From DASUAS01 sp963809795 (GTDB lineage: Bacteria; Actinomycetota; Acidimicrobiia; IMCC26256; DASPTH01), in contig CAWELN010000006.1 in assembly GCA_963809795.1 (NCBI GenBank), positions 62,001-126,000 on the forward strand: a stretch of DNA of 64,000 nucleotides, read 5' to 3'. Both the position numbers and the translations under genes were made by a program. Below are positions 24,888 through 33,227 of the stretch, one piece after another. Numbering within the stretch: position 1 is the first letter of the stretch; the number at the start of each line of letters is the position of its first letter. The notes under the pieces are model-generated. The model did no database searches. It had not been told where the DNA came from and saw only the letters and a list, made by a program, of their open reading frames with translations.

Positions 24888-26127
24888 GGGGCTCGCCGCC
24901 GCGCTCGAGCCCGCGTTCGGCGCCCGCGTCGAGATCGGTGGGCTGCAGCGCCTCACCGGCGGGGCCTCGCGCGAGACGTGGGCGTTCACGGCCGACGGCG
25001 AGGAGCTCATCCTGCGCCGGGATCCGCCCGGTCGACCCAGCGCCGCCGGCGTCATGCGCCGTGAAGCGGACGCGATGCGCGCGTGCCGACGGGCCGGGCT
25101 GCGGGTTCCGGACGTGCTCGCCGACGACGACGGCACGCTCCTCGGCACGACCGGGCTCGTGATGCGACGGGTCTCCGGGGAGACGATCGCGCGCCGGATC
25201 CTGCGCGACGACGAGTTCGCCGCCGCCCGGCCGGTGCTCGTGGGCGACCTCGCCCGCTTCCTCGCCGGCCTCCATGCGATCGACCCGGACGAGGTGCCCG
25301 GCGTCGAAGCTCCCGATCCGGTGGAGCCGATCTGGGCGAAGTACCTCCGGATCGACGATCGCAGCACCACCTTCGAGCAGACCCACGCGTGGCTGGTCGC
25401 GCACCGCCCGCCGCACTCCGCCGACGCGCTGATCCACGGCGACCTCCGGATGGGCAACGTGATCGTCGGTCCGAGCGGCCTCGAGGCGGTGATCGACTGG
25501 GAGCTCGTCCATCGTGGCGATCCGCTCGAGGATCTCGCCTGGCTCTGCCTGAAGGCATGGCGTTTCGGCGAGCCGCTCGAGGTGGGCGGACTCGGGTCCG
25601 TCGACGAGCTCGTCGCCGCCTACGAGGCGGCGGGCGGCCGCGCGGTGGATCGCGCCGCGCTGCACTGGTGGCTGGTCGCGAAGACGCTCACCTGGGGCAT
25701 CGGATGCATGCTCCAGGCCGACTTCCACCTGACGGGACGCGTGCGCTCGGTGGAGCTGGCGACCGTCGGGCGGCGGGTCGCCGAGCAGGAGTGGGACCTG
25801 ATCGAGCTCCTCGCCCCCGAGGCGTGCCGCGCCGCGATGGCGGCACCGCTCCCGACGGTGCGACCGGACGACCCGACTCGCTACGGACGGCCGACCGCGC
25901 GCGAGCTGATCGAAGCTGTCCGCGAGTTCCTGACCGAGGAGGTGATGGCGAGCGGCGACCGCCGGCTCGCGTACCAGGCGCGTGTCGCCGGCAACGCGCT
26001 CGCGATCGTCGCCCGCGAGCTCGCCCAGGAGCCGGTCGACCACGAGGGAGACGACTGGACGACGCTCGCGCTCGCGGTGCGCGACCGGCTGACCGTCGCC
26101 AACCCGCGGCACCTCGCGCGGTCGTGA
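24853..26127 (+). CDS. Aminoglycoside-phosphotransferase-fold protein fused to DUF6285
   Basis: A 424-residue protein. Residues about 10-290 form an APH/choline-kinase-like domain: ELILRRDPPG (ATP-binding lysine replaced by Arg-rich sequence), catalytic loop IHGDLRMGN (H195, D197) and metal loop IDWELVHRGDP. The last about 110 residues (PTARELIEAVREFLTEEV... YQARVAGNALAIVAREL) match the small helical DUF6285 domain. In catabolic clusters this kinase fold often occurs beside acyl-CoA dehydrogenases (ACAD10/11-like). It is co-translated with the CrtC-like gene and followed 13 bases later by the PRISE reductase. Antibiotic resistance is not implied. Confidence 0.82.
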   Translation: MTSPSESAPASEGLAAALEPAFGARVEIGGLQRLTGGASRETWAFTADGEELILRRDPPGRPSAAGVMRREADAMRACRRAGLRVPDVLADDDGTLLGTTGLVMRRVSGETIARRILRDDEFAAARPVLVGDLARFLAGLHAIDPDEVPGVEAPDPVEPIWAKYLRIDDRSTTFEQTHAWLVAHRPPHSADALIHGDLRMGNVIVGPSGLEAVIDWELVHRGDPLEDLAWLCLKAWRFGEPLEVGGLGSVDELVAAYEAAGGRAVDRAALHWWLVAKTLTWGIGCMLQADFHLTGRVRSVELATVGRRVAEQEWDLIELLAPEACRAAMAAPLPTVRPDDPTRYGRPTARELIEAVREFLTEEVMASGDRRLAYQARVAGNALAIVARELAQEPVDHEGDDWTTLALAVRDRLTVANPRHLARS

Positions 26128-26140
26128 CCGTGGTTCGTCG

Positions 26141-27229
26141 ATGAAGGTCGTCATCTACGGGGTGACCGGTGTGATCGGCCGGGCGGCCGCGGAGCACTTC
26201 GTCGCGCTCCCGGGATGGGAGGTCGTCGGCGTGTCGCGGCGCCCGGCCGACGTCACGGGTGCGCAACACGTGCCCCTCGATCTGCTCGACCGTGCCGCCT
26301 GCACGGTGGCGGCGCGATCTCCCCGGTTGGTGGGCGCCAGCCACGTGGTGTTCGCGGCGCTGCAGGAGTCGGCCGACCTCGCGCGCGGTTGGCGTGACCG
26401 CGAGCTCATGGACCGCAACCTCGCCATGTTCGCCAATGCGTTGGACTCGCTGCTCGACGCGACCGGGGAGTCGCTCGAGCACGTCTCACTGCTCCAGGGG
26501 GCCAAGGCGTACGGGCTCCACGTGGGCCGGTCTCCCGTGCCGGCGAAGGAGCGAGCACCGCGCGACGACCACGCCAACTTCTACTTCCTCCAGGAAGACC
26601 GGCTCCGGGAGCTCGCGGCGGACGCGCGGTTTTCGTGGACGATCCTGCGTCCGCAGGTGGTGTACGGGCAGTCGTTCGGGAGCCCGATGAACCTCGTGCC
26701 CGTCCTCGGCGTCTACGGCGCGCTCCTGCGCGAGCGCGGGTTGCCACTGTCGTTCCCCGGGGGCCCGCCCCACGTGCAGGAAGCGGTCGACGCCAGGTTG
26801 CTCGCCCGTGCGCTGGCGTGGGTCGCCACGTCACCGTCGGCTCGCGGCGAGACGTTCAACGTCACGAATGGCGACGTGTTCGCCTGGCACGACGTGTGGC
26901 CGACCGTCGCCGCGGCGCTGGGCATGGACGTCGGCGAACCGGACCCGATGCGCCTCGCCGATGCCATGCCTTCGCGCGCGGGCGAGTGGGCCGAGGTGGT
27001 GGATCGCCACGGTCTCCGGTCACCCCGTGACCTGCACGCGTTCGTCGGGGGTTCGTGGGCCTATGCCGACATCATGTTCGGATCACTCGGATCGCCGCGC
27101 CCGCTGCCGGCGGTGCTCAGCACCGTGAAGATCCGTCAGGCCGGCTTCACCGACTGCATCGACACCGAGGACATGCTGCGGCAATGGCTCGAGCTCTTCC
27201 AGGAGCGACGACTGCTCCCGCAACCTTGA
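26141..27229 (+). CDS. PRISE-type short-chain dehydrogenase (enone reductase-like)
   Basis: A 362-residue extended SDR. The N-terminal Rossmann motif is GVTGVIGR. A VSLLQGAKAYG segment and a WTILRPQVVYGQS strand are typical of the progesterone 5-beta-reductase/iridoid synthase (PRISE) group, as is the C-terminal KIRQAGFTDCIDTEDML. PRISE enzymes reduce activated C=C bonds of enones with NADPH. It lies 13 bases after the kinase-like gene on the same strand, so it is probably in one operon with it and with the CrtC-like gene. A terpenoid or steroid enone would fit, without proof. Confidence 0.87.
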   Translation: MKVVIYGVTGVIGRAAAEHFVALPGWEVVGVSRRPADVTGAQHVPLDLLDRAACTVAARSPRLVGASHVVFAALQESADLARGWRDRELMDRNLAMFANALDSLLDATGESLEHVSLLQGAKAYGLHVGRSPVPAKERAPRDDHANFYFLQEDRLRELAADARFSWTILRPQVVYGQSFGSPMNLVPVLGVYGALLRERGLPLSFPGGPPHVQEAVDARLLARALAWVATSPSARGETFNVTNGDVFAWHDVWPTVAAALGMDVGEPDPMRLADAMPSRAGEWAEVVDRHGLRSPRDLHAFVGGSWAYADIMFGSLGSPRPLPAVLSTVKIRQAGFTDCIDTEDMLRQWLELFQERRLLPQP

Positions 27230-27300
27230 GCGCAGTGCCCGACGCCCGCACCGGATCGCGTGGAGCGCTCGGCGTGCTCGCGGGAACGCTGCGCTAGAAC

Positions 27301-29118
27301 ATGCCGGTGGCGCACATCGTCTCGGCCCCGATACAGGGGACGGTCGTCTCGATCGACGTACGCCCCGGCGATGTCGTGCGACCAGGACAGCAGGTCGCAG
27401 TCCTCGAGTCGATGAAGATGGAACACGTCGTCACCGCCGAGCGCAACGGTGTCGTGGAGGAAGTGGTGGTGGCGATCGGAACGGCAGTGGGGCAAGGGGA
27501 GCCGTTGCTGACGCTCGCCCCCGCCGCGGGCGCGATGGCGACGGTCGGCGCAGACGACGATGCGGCCGCGGCGGACGCGGTGGGGGCGCGAGCCGATCTC
27601 GCCGCAGTGTCCGACCGCCACGAGCGCACTCGTGACGATCATCGCACCGACGCGGTCGCTCGGCGTCACGGCGCGGGTCGCCGGACCGCACGGGAGAACA
27701 TCGCCGACCTGGTCGACGAAGGATCGTTCCTGGAGTACGGGCCGCTCGTCGTCGCCGCGCAACGCGGGCGCCGCTCGCTCGAGGAGCTCATCGAGCGGAC
27801 ACCGGCGGACGGGCTCGTCGGCGGCGTCGGCACGGTGGACGGTCGTTCCGTGGTGGCGATGTCGTACGACTACACCGTGCTCGCCGGTACGCAGGGCCTC
27901 CTGGGCCACGAGAAGAAGGACCGCCTGTTCGAGCTGGCCGAACGTCGGCGGCTCCCCGTGGTCTTCTTCACCGAAGGAGGTGGAGGACGTCCGGGCGACA
28001 CCGATGGGCTCGCGGTCTCGGGTCTCGACACGCTCGCGTTCCACTTGTTCGCACGGCTCAGCGGGTTGGTCCCGCTGATCGGCATCGCGTCGGGATACTG
28101 CTTCGCCGGAAATGCCGCGATTCTCGGTTGTTGCGACGTCGTCATCGGCGTCGCCGGTACGAACATCGCGATGGGCGGCCCGGCGATGATCGAAGGTGGT
28201 GGCCTCGGCACCTACGAGCCGACCGAGATCGGGCCGTTCGACGTGCAGGTGGCCAACGGTGTCATCGACATCGCCGTCGACGACGACGCCGATGCGGTGA
28301 AGGCGGCGAAGCAGTACCTCTCGTACTTCACCGGGGTCGCGGTGGACTGGTCCTGCGGCGACCAGGACCGGCTGCGCCATCTCGTGCCCGAGAACCGCTC
28401 GCGTGTGTACGACGTCCGTGCCGTGATCGACGCGATGTCCGACCGCGCGTCCGTGCTCGAGCTCCGCCGGGGTTGGGCACCGGGGATCGTGACGTCCTTG
28501 GCGAGGGTCGAGGGCCGGCCACTGGGTGTCGTCGCCAACGACCCCGCTCATCTCGGCGGCGCGATCGATGTCGACGGGGCCGACAAGGGAGCACGCTTCC
28601 TGCAGCTGTGCGACGCCTTCGACCTGCCCGTGCTCTTCCTGTGCGACACGCCCGGATTCATGGTCGGGCCCGAGCACGAGGCTCGTGCCGCGGTCCGTCA
28701 CGTCACCCGCCTGTTCGTCACCGGCGCCAACCTGACCGTTCCGTTCGGGACGATCGTGCTCCGCAAGGGATACGGGCTCGGCGCACAGGCGATGGCCGGC
28801 GGCTCGTTCAAGGCGCCCGAGTTCTGCGTCTCGTGGCCCACGGGCGAGTTCGGCGGCATGAACCTCGAAGGAGCCGTCCGGCTCAGCCATGCGCGGGAGC
28901 TCGCCGCGATCTCGGACCCGGAGGAACGGGAGCGCGCGTTCCGCTCGATGGTGGAGCGTCAGTACGAGGCCGGCGCGGCGATGAACGTCGCCATGCACTT
29001 CGAGATCGACGACGTCATCGACCCCGCCGAGTCGCGCACCTGGATCCGGACCCTGCTGATCGGACGCGATGCTCGCTCGCGCGACGGGAAGAAGCGGCCG
29101 AACCTCGACACCTGGTGA
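27301..29118 (+). CDS. Biotinyl domain fused to acyl-CoA carboxyltransferase
   Basis: A 605-residue protein. Residues 1-75 form a biotin/lipoyl carrier domain with the biotinylation motif ESMKMEH (Lys39). After a charged linker, residues about 110-605 are a complete carboxyltransferase with both crotonase-like halves (TARENIADLVDEGSFLEYG at the start, IASGYCFAGNAAILGCCD, FMVGPEHEARAAVRH, and GGSFKAPEFCVSWP). It should pass CO2 from carboxybiotin to an acyl-CoA, but there is no biotin carboxylase domain and no such gene in the window. No clear Shine-Dalgarno precedes the ATG. Propionyl-, acetyl- or branched acyl-CoA are possible substrates. Confidence 0.88.
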   Translation: MPVAHIVSAPIQGTVVSIDVRPGDVVRPGQQVAVLESMKMEHVVTAERNGVVEEVVVAIGTAVGQGEPLLTLAPAAGAMATVGADDDAAAADAVGARADLAAVSDRHERTRDDHRTDAVARRHGAGRRTARENIADLVDEGSFLEYGPLVVAAQRGRRSLEELIERTPADGLVGGVGTVDGRSVVAMSYDYTVLAGTQGLLGHEKKDRLFELAERRRLPVVFFTEGGGGRPGDTDGLAVSGLDTLAFHLFARLSGLVPLIGIASGYCFAGNAAILGCCDVVIGVAGTNIAMGGPAMIEGGGLGTYEPTEIGPFDVQVANGVIDIAVDDDADAVKAAKQYLSYFTGVAVDWSCGDQDRLRHLVPENRSRVYDVRAVIDAMSDRASVLELRRGWAPGIVTSLARVEGRPLGVVANDPAHLGGAIDVDGADKGARFLQLCDAFDLPVLFLCDTPGFMVGPEHEARAAVRHVTRLFVTGANLTVPFGTIVLRKGYGLGAQAMAGGSFKAPEFCVSWPTGEFGGMNLEGAVRLSHARELAAISDPEERERAFRSMVERQYEAGAAMNVAMHFEIDDVIDPAESRTWIRTLLIGRDARSRDGKKRPNLDTW

Positions 29119-29133
29119 GCACGAGCACGCCGA

Positions 29134-30264
29134 TCAGCGGGCGCGGCTCTGACGGACGACACCCGCCTGCACCAGTTCGGCGCGCTCGAGATCGAGCTCG
29201 TCGAGGAGCGCGAGGGTGTGGTCGCCGGGGAGCGCGGGCGGCGACGGCGCCGATGCCGCGGTGCGGGAGAACCGCGGTGCGGGTGCCGGTTGCACGACGC
29301 CGTCGACGGTGACGAACGTGCCCCGTGCGCGGCTGTGAGGATGGTTCGGCGCCTCGGCGAGTCCGAGGACCGGGGACGCGCAGGATTGGGCGGTGACGAG
29401 CTCGGCTTCCCACTCGGCTCGGGTCTTCTCCCGGAACCGCGCCGCCATCGTGTCGCCGTGTGCGGTCCAGGCCTCGGGGGTGTCCTCTTGGGGAACGGTG
29501 ACGCCGAGACGCTCGCACAGCTCCGCGTAGAACTGTGGCTCCATCGCCCCGACCGCGAAGTGCTTCCCGTCGGCCGTCGGGTACGTGCGGTAGTAGTGCG
29601 CGGCGCCGTCGAGCACGTTGGCGTGCCGGCGGTCCTCCCAGCGACCTTCCGCGAACAGGCCGTAGAAGACCGTCATCAGCGCGGCGGCACCGTCGAACAT
29701 CGCGACGTCGACGACCTGCCCGACGCCCGAGCGACGTGCGTCGATGATGCCGCTCAGGAGCCCGACCGCGAGCAGCATGCCGCCGCCGCCGTAGTCGCCG
29801 ACCAAGTTGAGCGGCGGGATCGGCGTCTCCTCGGTGCCGACCGCGTGCAGGGCGCCCGCGAGCGCCAGGTAGTTGATGTCGTGCCCGGCCATCTGGGCGT
29901 ACGGACCGTCCTGGCCCCAGCCGGTCATCCGCGCGTACACGAGACCCGGAGTGCGGTCGAGCAGGTCGGCGGGCCCGATCCCGAGGCGTTCGGCCGCACC
30001 GGGCCGGTACACGTCGACGAACGCGTCAGCACCCGCGGCCAGCGCGTAGACGATCTCCCTCCCACGCGGGTGCTTCATGTCGACGGCGATCGACCGTTGG
30101 CTCCGACGCATGAGCGTGTCGATCGGCGGCGGCTGATCGACCTCGGTCACTCGATCCACGCGCACCACGTCGGCACCGAGGCCTCCGAGCAACATCCCGC
30201 AGAACGGCGCGGGGCCCAGACCCCCCATCATCACGATGCGGGTGCCGGCGAGTGGCCCCGTCAT
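29134..30264 (-). CDS. mcr: Alpha-methylacyl-CoA racemase (CoA-transferase family III fold)
   Basis: A 376-residue member of the CaiB/BaiF family. It keeps all three residues used by the mycobacterial racemase MCR at nearly identical positions: His128 in MAGHDINY, Asp157 in VGDYGGGG and Glu242 in GAMEPQF. The enzyme epimerises 2-methylacyl-CoA esters between R and S so that 2S-specific acyl-CoA dehydrogenases can act on methyl-branched chains. The ATG at 30264 overlaps the stop of the enoyl-CoA hydratase gene (ATGA); an in-frame ATG 12 bases upstream is possible. It is the last gene of the SDR-thiolase-hydratase-racemase operon, and is convergent with the carboxyltransferase gene. Confidence 0.9.
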   Translation of the reverse strand: MTGPLAGTRIVMMGGLGPAPFCGMLLGGLGADVVRVDRVTEVDQPPPIDTLMRRSQRSIAVDMKHPRGREIVYALAAGADAFVDVYRPGAAERLGIGPADLLDRTPGLVYARMTGWGQDGPYAQMAGHDINYLALAGALHAVGTEETPIPPLNLVGDYGGGGMLLAVGLLSGIIDARRSGVGQVVDVAMFDGAAALMTVFYGLFAEGRWEDRRHANVLDGAAHYYRTYPTADGKHFAVGAMEPQFYAELCERLGVTVPQEDTPEAWTAHGDTMAARFREKTRAEWEAELVTAQSCASPVLGLAEAPNHPHSRARGTFVTVDGVVQPAPAPRFSRTAASAPSPPALPGDHTLALLDELDLERAELVQAGVVRQSRAR

Positions 30265-31037
30265 CGCTTCGTCCATCGCCCGCGCGCCGCGGCGGCCTCC
30301 TCGGTGGCGTGCGCGATGACCTGGTTGCGGTTCTCGACCTCGATGGCGGCGAACAGATCGGGCGCGTCCGTGTTGACCTGGAGCGCGCGCTTGGTCATCT
30401 GGACGCCGAGCGGTGAGTGGTCGGCGATCTGCGCCGCGAGCTCGAGCCCCCGTTCGAGCAGCCGGTCGTCGTGGACCAGCTCGCTGACCAGCCCCCAGCG
30501 GTAGGCCTCGGCGGCGTCGACGGTGCGGCCGGTCAACATCCAATCGGCCGCCACGCTGGACCCGACGATGCGGGGCAGGAAGTAGCTCATGCCCATCTCG
30601 GCCCCGGAGAGCCCGAGGGCGATGGCGGCGTTGCCGAACGACGCCGCCGAGCCGGCGATGCGGATGTCGGCCGCGAGGCACAGCGCGAGGCCGCCGCCGA
30701 CCGCCGGCCCGTTCACGGCCGCGACGACGGGTTGGGGCAACGCCCGGATCGCCAACGGAAGGGATGCCATCGCCTCCTGGAAGCGGAGCCGGTCGATCGC
30801 CGGGTCGTCGGCGTCGAGCATGCTGGGCCCGAAGTCGCGGAGATCGATTCCGGAGCAGAAGCCGCGCCCGGCTCCGGTCAGCACGACGGTGCGGATGGCG
30901 CGGTCGTCGCCGATGGCGACGCACGCCGCCTTGAGCTCACCGAGCAGCTCCTCGTTGATGGCGTTCAACCGTTCGGGACGGTTGAGCCGGAGCAGCACCA
31001 CGCCGTCGCCGGCGGGCTCGACGACGAGGGCGGTCAC
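30261..31037 (-). CDS. Enoyl-CoA hydratase/isomerase family protein
   Basis: A 258-residue crotonase-fold enzyme that should hydrate a trans-2-enoyl-CoA. The oxyanion-hole segments are GFCSGIDL and NGPAVGGGLALCLAAD, and the second catalytic region reads LGLSGAEMGMSYFLPR. The GTG at 31037 is preferred; it lies 4 bases after the thiolase stop and its overlap with the upstream gene is nil. The longer open frame begins inside the thiolase gene. It is translationally coupled to the racemase downstream. It probably catalyses step two of beta-oxidation for the compound handled by this operon. Confidence 0.92.
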   Translation of the reverse strand: MTALVVEPAGDGVVLLRLNRPERLNAINEELLGELKAACVAIGDDRAIRTVVLTGAGRGFCSGIDLRDFGPSMLDADDPAIDRLRFQEAMASLPLAIRALPQPVVAAVNGPAVGGGLALCLAADIRIAGSAASFGNAAIALGLSGAEMGMSYFLPRIVGSSVAADWMLTGRTVDAAEAYRWGLVSELVHDDRLLERGLELAAQIADHSPLGVQMTKRALQVNTDAPDLFAAIEVENRNQVIAHATEEAAAARGRWTKR

Positions 31038-31041
31038 GCGC

Positions 31042-32244
31042 TCACACCCGCTCGATGACGGTCGCAGTGCCCATCCCACCACCCGTGCACATCGTGATCA
31101 GGCCGGTGGCGAGATCGCGCCGCTCGAGCTCGTCGAGGAGCGTGCCGATCAGCATTGCTCCGGTCGCGCCGATCGGGTGGCCGAGCGCGATCGCGCCGCC
31201 GTTGACGTTGACCCGCTCGGCGTCGAGCCCGAGGTCGCGCACGGTCTTCAGCGGGACCGCGGCGAACGCCTCGTTGATCTCCCAGAGGTCGATGTCGCCG
31301 ATCTTCATCGCCGCCTTCTCCAGGCAGCGCTCCGCGGCTGGACCCGGTGCGGTCAACATGATCACCGGTTCGGATCCGATCGCGGCGGTGGCGCGGATGC
31401 GAGCCCGGGGCGCGACCCCGTTGGCTTCGACCCAGGCATCGGAGGCCACCACGGCCGCGGCGGCGCCGTCCACCACGCCGGACGAATTGCCCGCGTGGTG
31501 GACGTGGTCGATGTGGTCGATGTCGGGGTAGCGGCCGATGGCCATCTCGTCGTACGTGGCGCCCATCTCGGCGAACGCCGGTCGCAGCTTGGCCAGGCCG
31601 TCGAGGGTCGTCCCGGCACGGGGGTGCTCGTCGCGCGCGAGCAGGACGTCGCCGTCGTGGCCGGTCACCGGGATGATCCCGCGGTCGAACCGGCCCTCGG
31701 AGATGGCCACGTCGGCGCGACGCTGACTCTCGACCGCGTACGCATCGACGTCGTCACGCCCGAACCCTTCGAGGGTGGCGATCAGGTCGGCCGAGATGCC
31801 CTGGGGCACGGTGGGGAAGCGGGCGCGGAAGTCCGGGTTCCCCCCGTCGATGGTCACCGAGCCGGCGGTGAGATCCCACCGGGACATCGATTCCACGCCG
31901 CCGGCGACCACGAGCTCCTGCTGGCCGCTGGCCACGCCCATCGCCGCGATCGTGATCGCCTGTTGCGCGGATCCGCAGAACCGGTTGAGGGTCATCCCCG
32001 GGACCGTCTCCGGCCAGCCGGCCAACAGCGTCGCCAGGCGGCCGACCGCGTCGTGGTCGCCGGTGAGGATGCCGTTGCCGGCGACCACGTCGTCGACCTC
32101 CGCCGGATCGAAGCCGACGCGCGCCACCAGCGCCTGGAGGCACTGGGCGAGCAGCTCCTGCGGATGGACGTCGTGCAGTGCGCCATCGGCGCGACCCTTC
32201 CCGCGGGGCGTGCGCACCACGTCGACGATCCAGGCGTCGGCCAT
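31042..32244 (-). CDS. Acetyl-CoA C-acyltransferase (thiolase)
   Basis: A 400-residue degradative thiolase, which cleaves 3-ketoacyl-CoA with CoA. The nucleophile is Cys90 in NRFCGSAQQA. The C-terminal catalytic residues lie in GGAIALGHPIGATGA and CTGGGMGTA, and NEAFA is the conserved central motif. The ATG at 32244 shares a base with the stop of the SDR gene (TGATG), so translation is coupled. With the SDR upstream and the hydratase and racemase downstream it forms a near-complete beta-oxidation set. Confidence 0.93.
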   Translation of the reverse strand: MADAWIVDVVRTPRGKGRADGALHDVHPQELLAQCLQALVARVGFDPAEVDDVVAGNGILTGDHDAVGRLATLLAGWPETVPGMTLNRFCGSAQQAITIAAMGVASGQQELVVAGGVESMSRWDLTAGSVTIDGGNPDFRARFPTVPQGISADLIATLEGFGRDDVDAYAVESQRRADVAISEGRFDRGIIPVTGHDGDVLLARDEHPRAGTTLDGLAKLRPAFAEMGATYDEMAIGRYPDIDHIDHVHHAGNSSGVVDGAAAAVVASDAWVEANGVAPRARIRATAAIGSEPVIMLTAPGPAAERCLEKAAMKIGDIDLWEINEAFAAVPLKTVRDLGLDAERVNVNGGAIALGHPIGATGAMLIGTLLDELERRDLATGLITMCTGGGMGTATVIERV

Positions 32245-33138
32245 CAGCTCACCTCGTGGAACCAGGTGCGTGGGCGGGCGTCGGTCAGGAGCTCGCGCAC
32301 GAGCGGGCCGACCTCCTCCGGCGTCTCCACCGGATCGGTGGACGGACCGCGGTGCCAGCCTTCGGCGATGGCCAGCACGAGGCCGGACGCTTCGATGACC
32401 TGCCCGGTCACGTCGGCGGAGTCGGGCGACGCCAGCCAGGTGATCACCGGCGCGACCCAGGTGGGCGCGAAGTTCCGACGGATCTCGTCGGTGATCTCGA
32501 GGTCGCCGGTCAGGCGCGTCGAGCGCGCCGGGAGCGATCGCGTTGACGGTGACGCCGTAGCGCGACAGCTCCTGTGCGGCGATCTGCGTGAACGTCGCGA
32601 TACCGGCCTTGGCGGCGCCGTAGTTGGTCTGGCCGACGTTGGCGTACAGGCCGGACACCGAGGTGGTGTTCACCAGCCGTGCGTCGACCGGCTCGCCGGA
32701 CTTCGATCGTTCCCGCCAGTAGGCCGCGGCGTGGTGGCTCGGCGCGAACGTGCCTTTGAGGTGGACCCGGATGACGCCGTCCCACTCTTCTTCGGTCATC
32801 GAGAAGAGCATGCGGTCGCGCAGGATCCCGGCGTTGTTGACGAGGACGTCCAAGCCGCCGAACGTGTCGATCGCCTGCTGCACGAGGCTGGCGGCGCCGT
32901 CCCACGAGCTGATGTCGTCGGTGTTGGCGGCCGCCTCGCCGCCCGTCGCGGTGATCTCGTCGACGACCTCCTGGGCCGGTCCGGTGTCGGTACCGGTGCC
33001 GTCGCGGCTGCCGCCGAGGTCGTTCACGACGACCTTGGCGCCGTGCCGAGCGAGCGACCGCGCGTACTCGCGTCCCAGGCCCCGCCCGGCGCCCGTCACG
33101 ATGCAGACGCGACCTTCACACATGCGCCCAGCGCTCAT
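32244..33138 (-). pseudogene. Hsd4A-like SDR (3-hydroxyacyl-CoA dehydrogenase type), one frameshift
   Basis: The N-terminal part starts MSAGRMCEGRVCIVTGAGRG and has TGAGRGLG, NDLGG, NNAGILRD and the catalytic Y-G-A-A-K. It runs to VNAIAPGAL and then leaves frame. Dropping one base at 32520 restores LTRLTGDLEITDE and continues to FHEVS at 32244. The repaired length is 297 residues. The N-terminal sequence resembles the dehydrogenase domain of type-2 multifunctional enzymes and actinobacterial Hsd4A-type proteins, which oxidise 3-hydroxyacyl-CoA with NAD. It is first in the operon and coupled to the thiolase (TGATG). An intact gene in the living cell is likely. Confidence 0.82.
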
Positions 33139-33179
33139 CTGCTGCTACTTCTCCCGGTTGGCCTGGTTCCAGAATCCAT

Positions 33180-33195
33180 AGCACAGTCGTGTGCT
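33180..33195. promoter_or_regulatory. Inverted repeat AGCACA-GTCG-TGTGCT between divergent catabolic genes
   Basis: Perfect 6-base arms with a 4-base centre lie in the 89-base spacer between the SDR operon (minus) and the acyl-CoA dehydrogenase (plus). A TetR- or GntR-type regulator could bind here and control both directions. The symmetry is visible; binding is inferred. Confidence 0.45.
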
Positions 33196-33227
33196 CGACG
33201 AACCCGAGGGCGTGCAGAGGGGCACCG

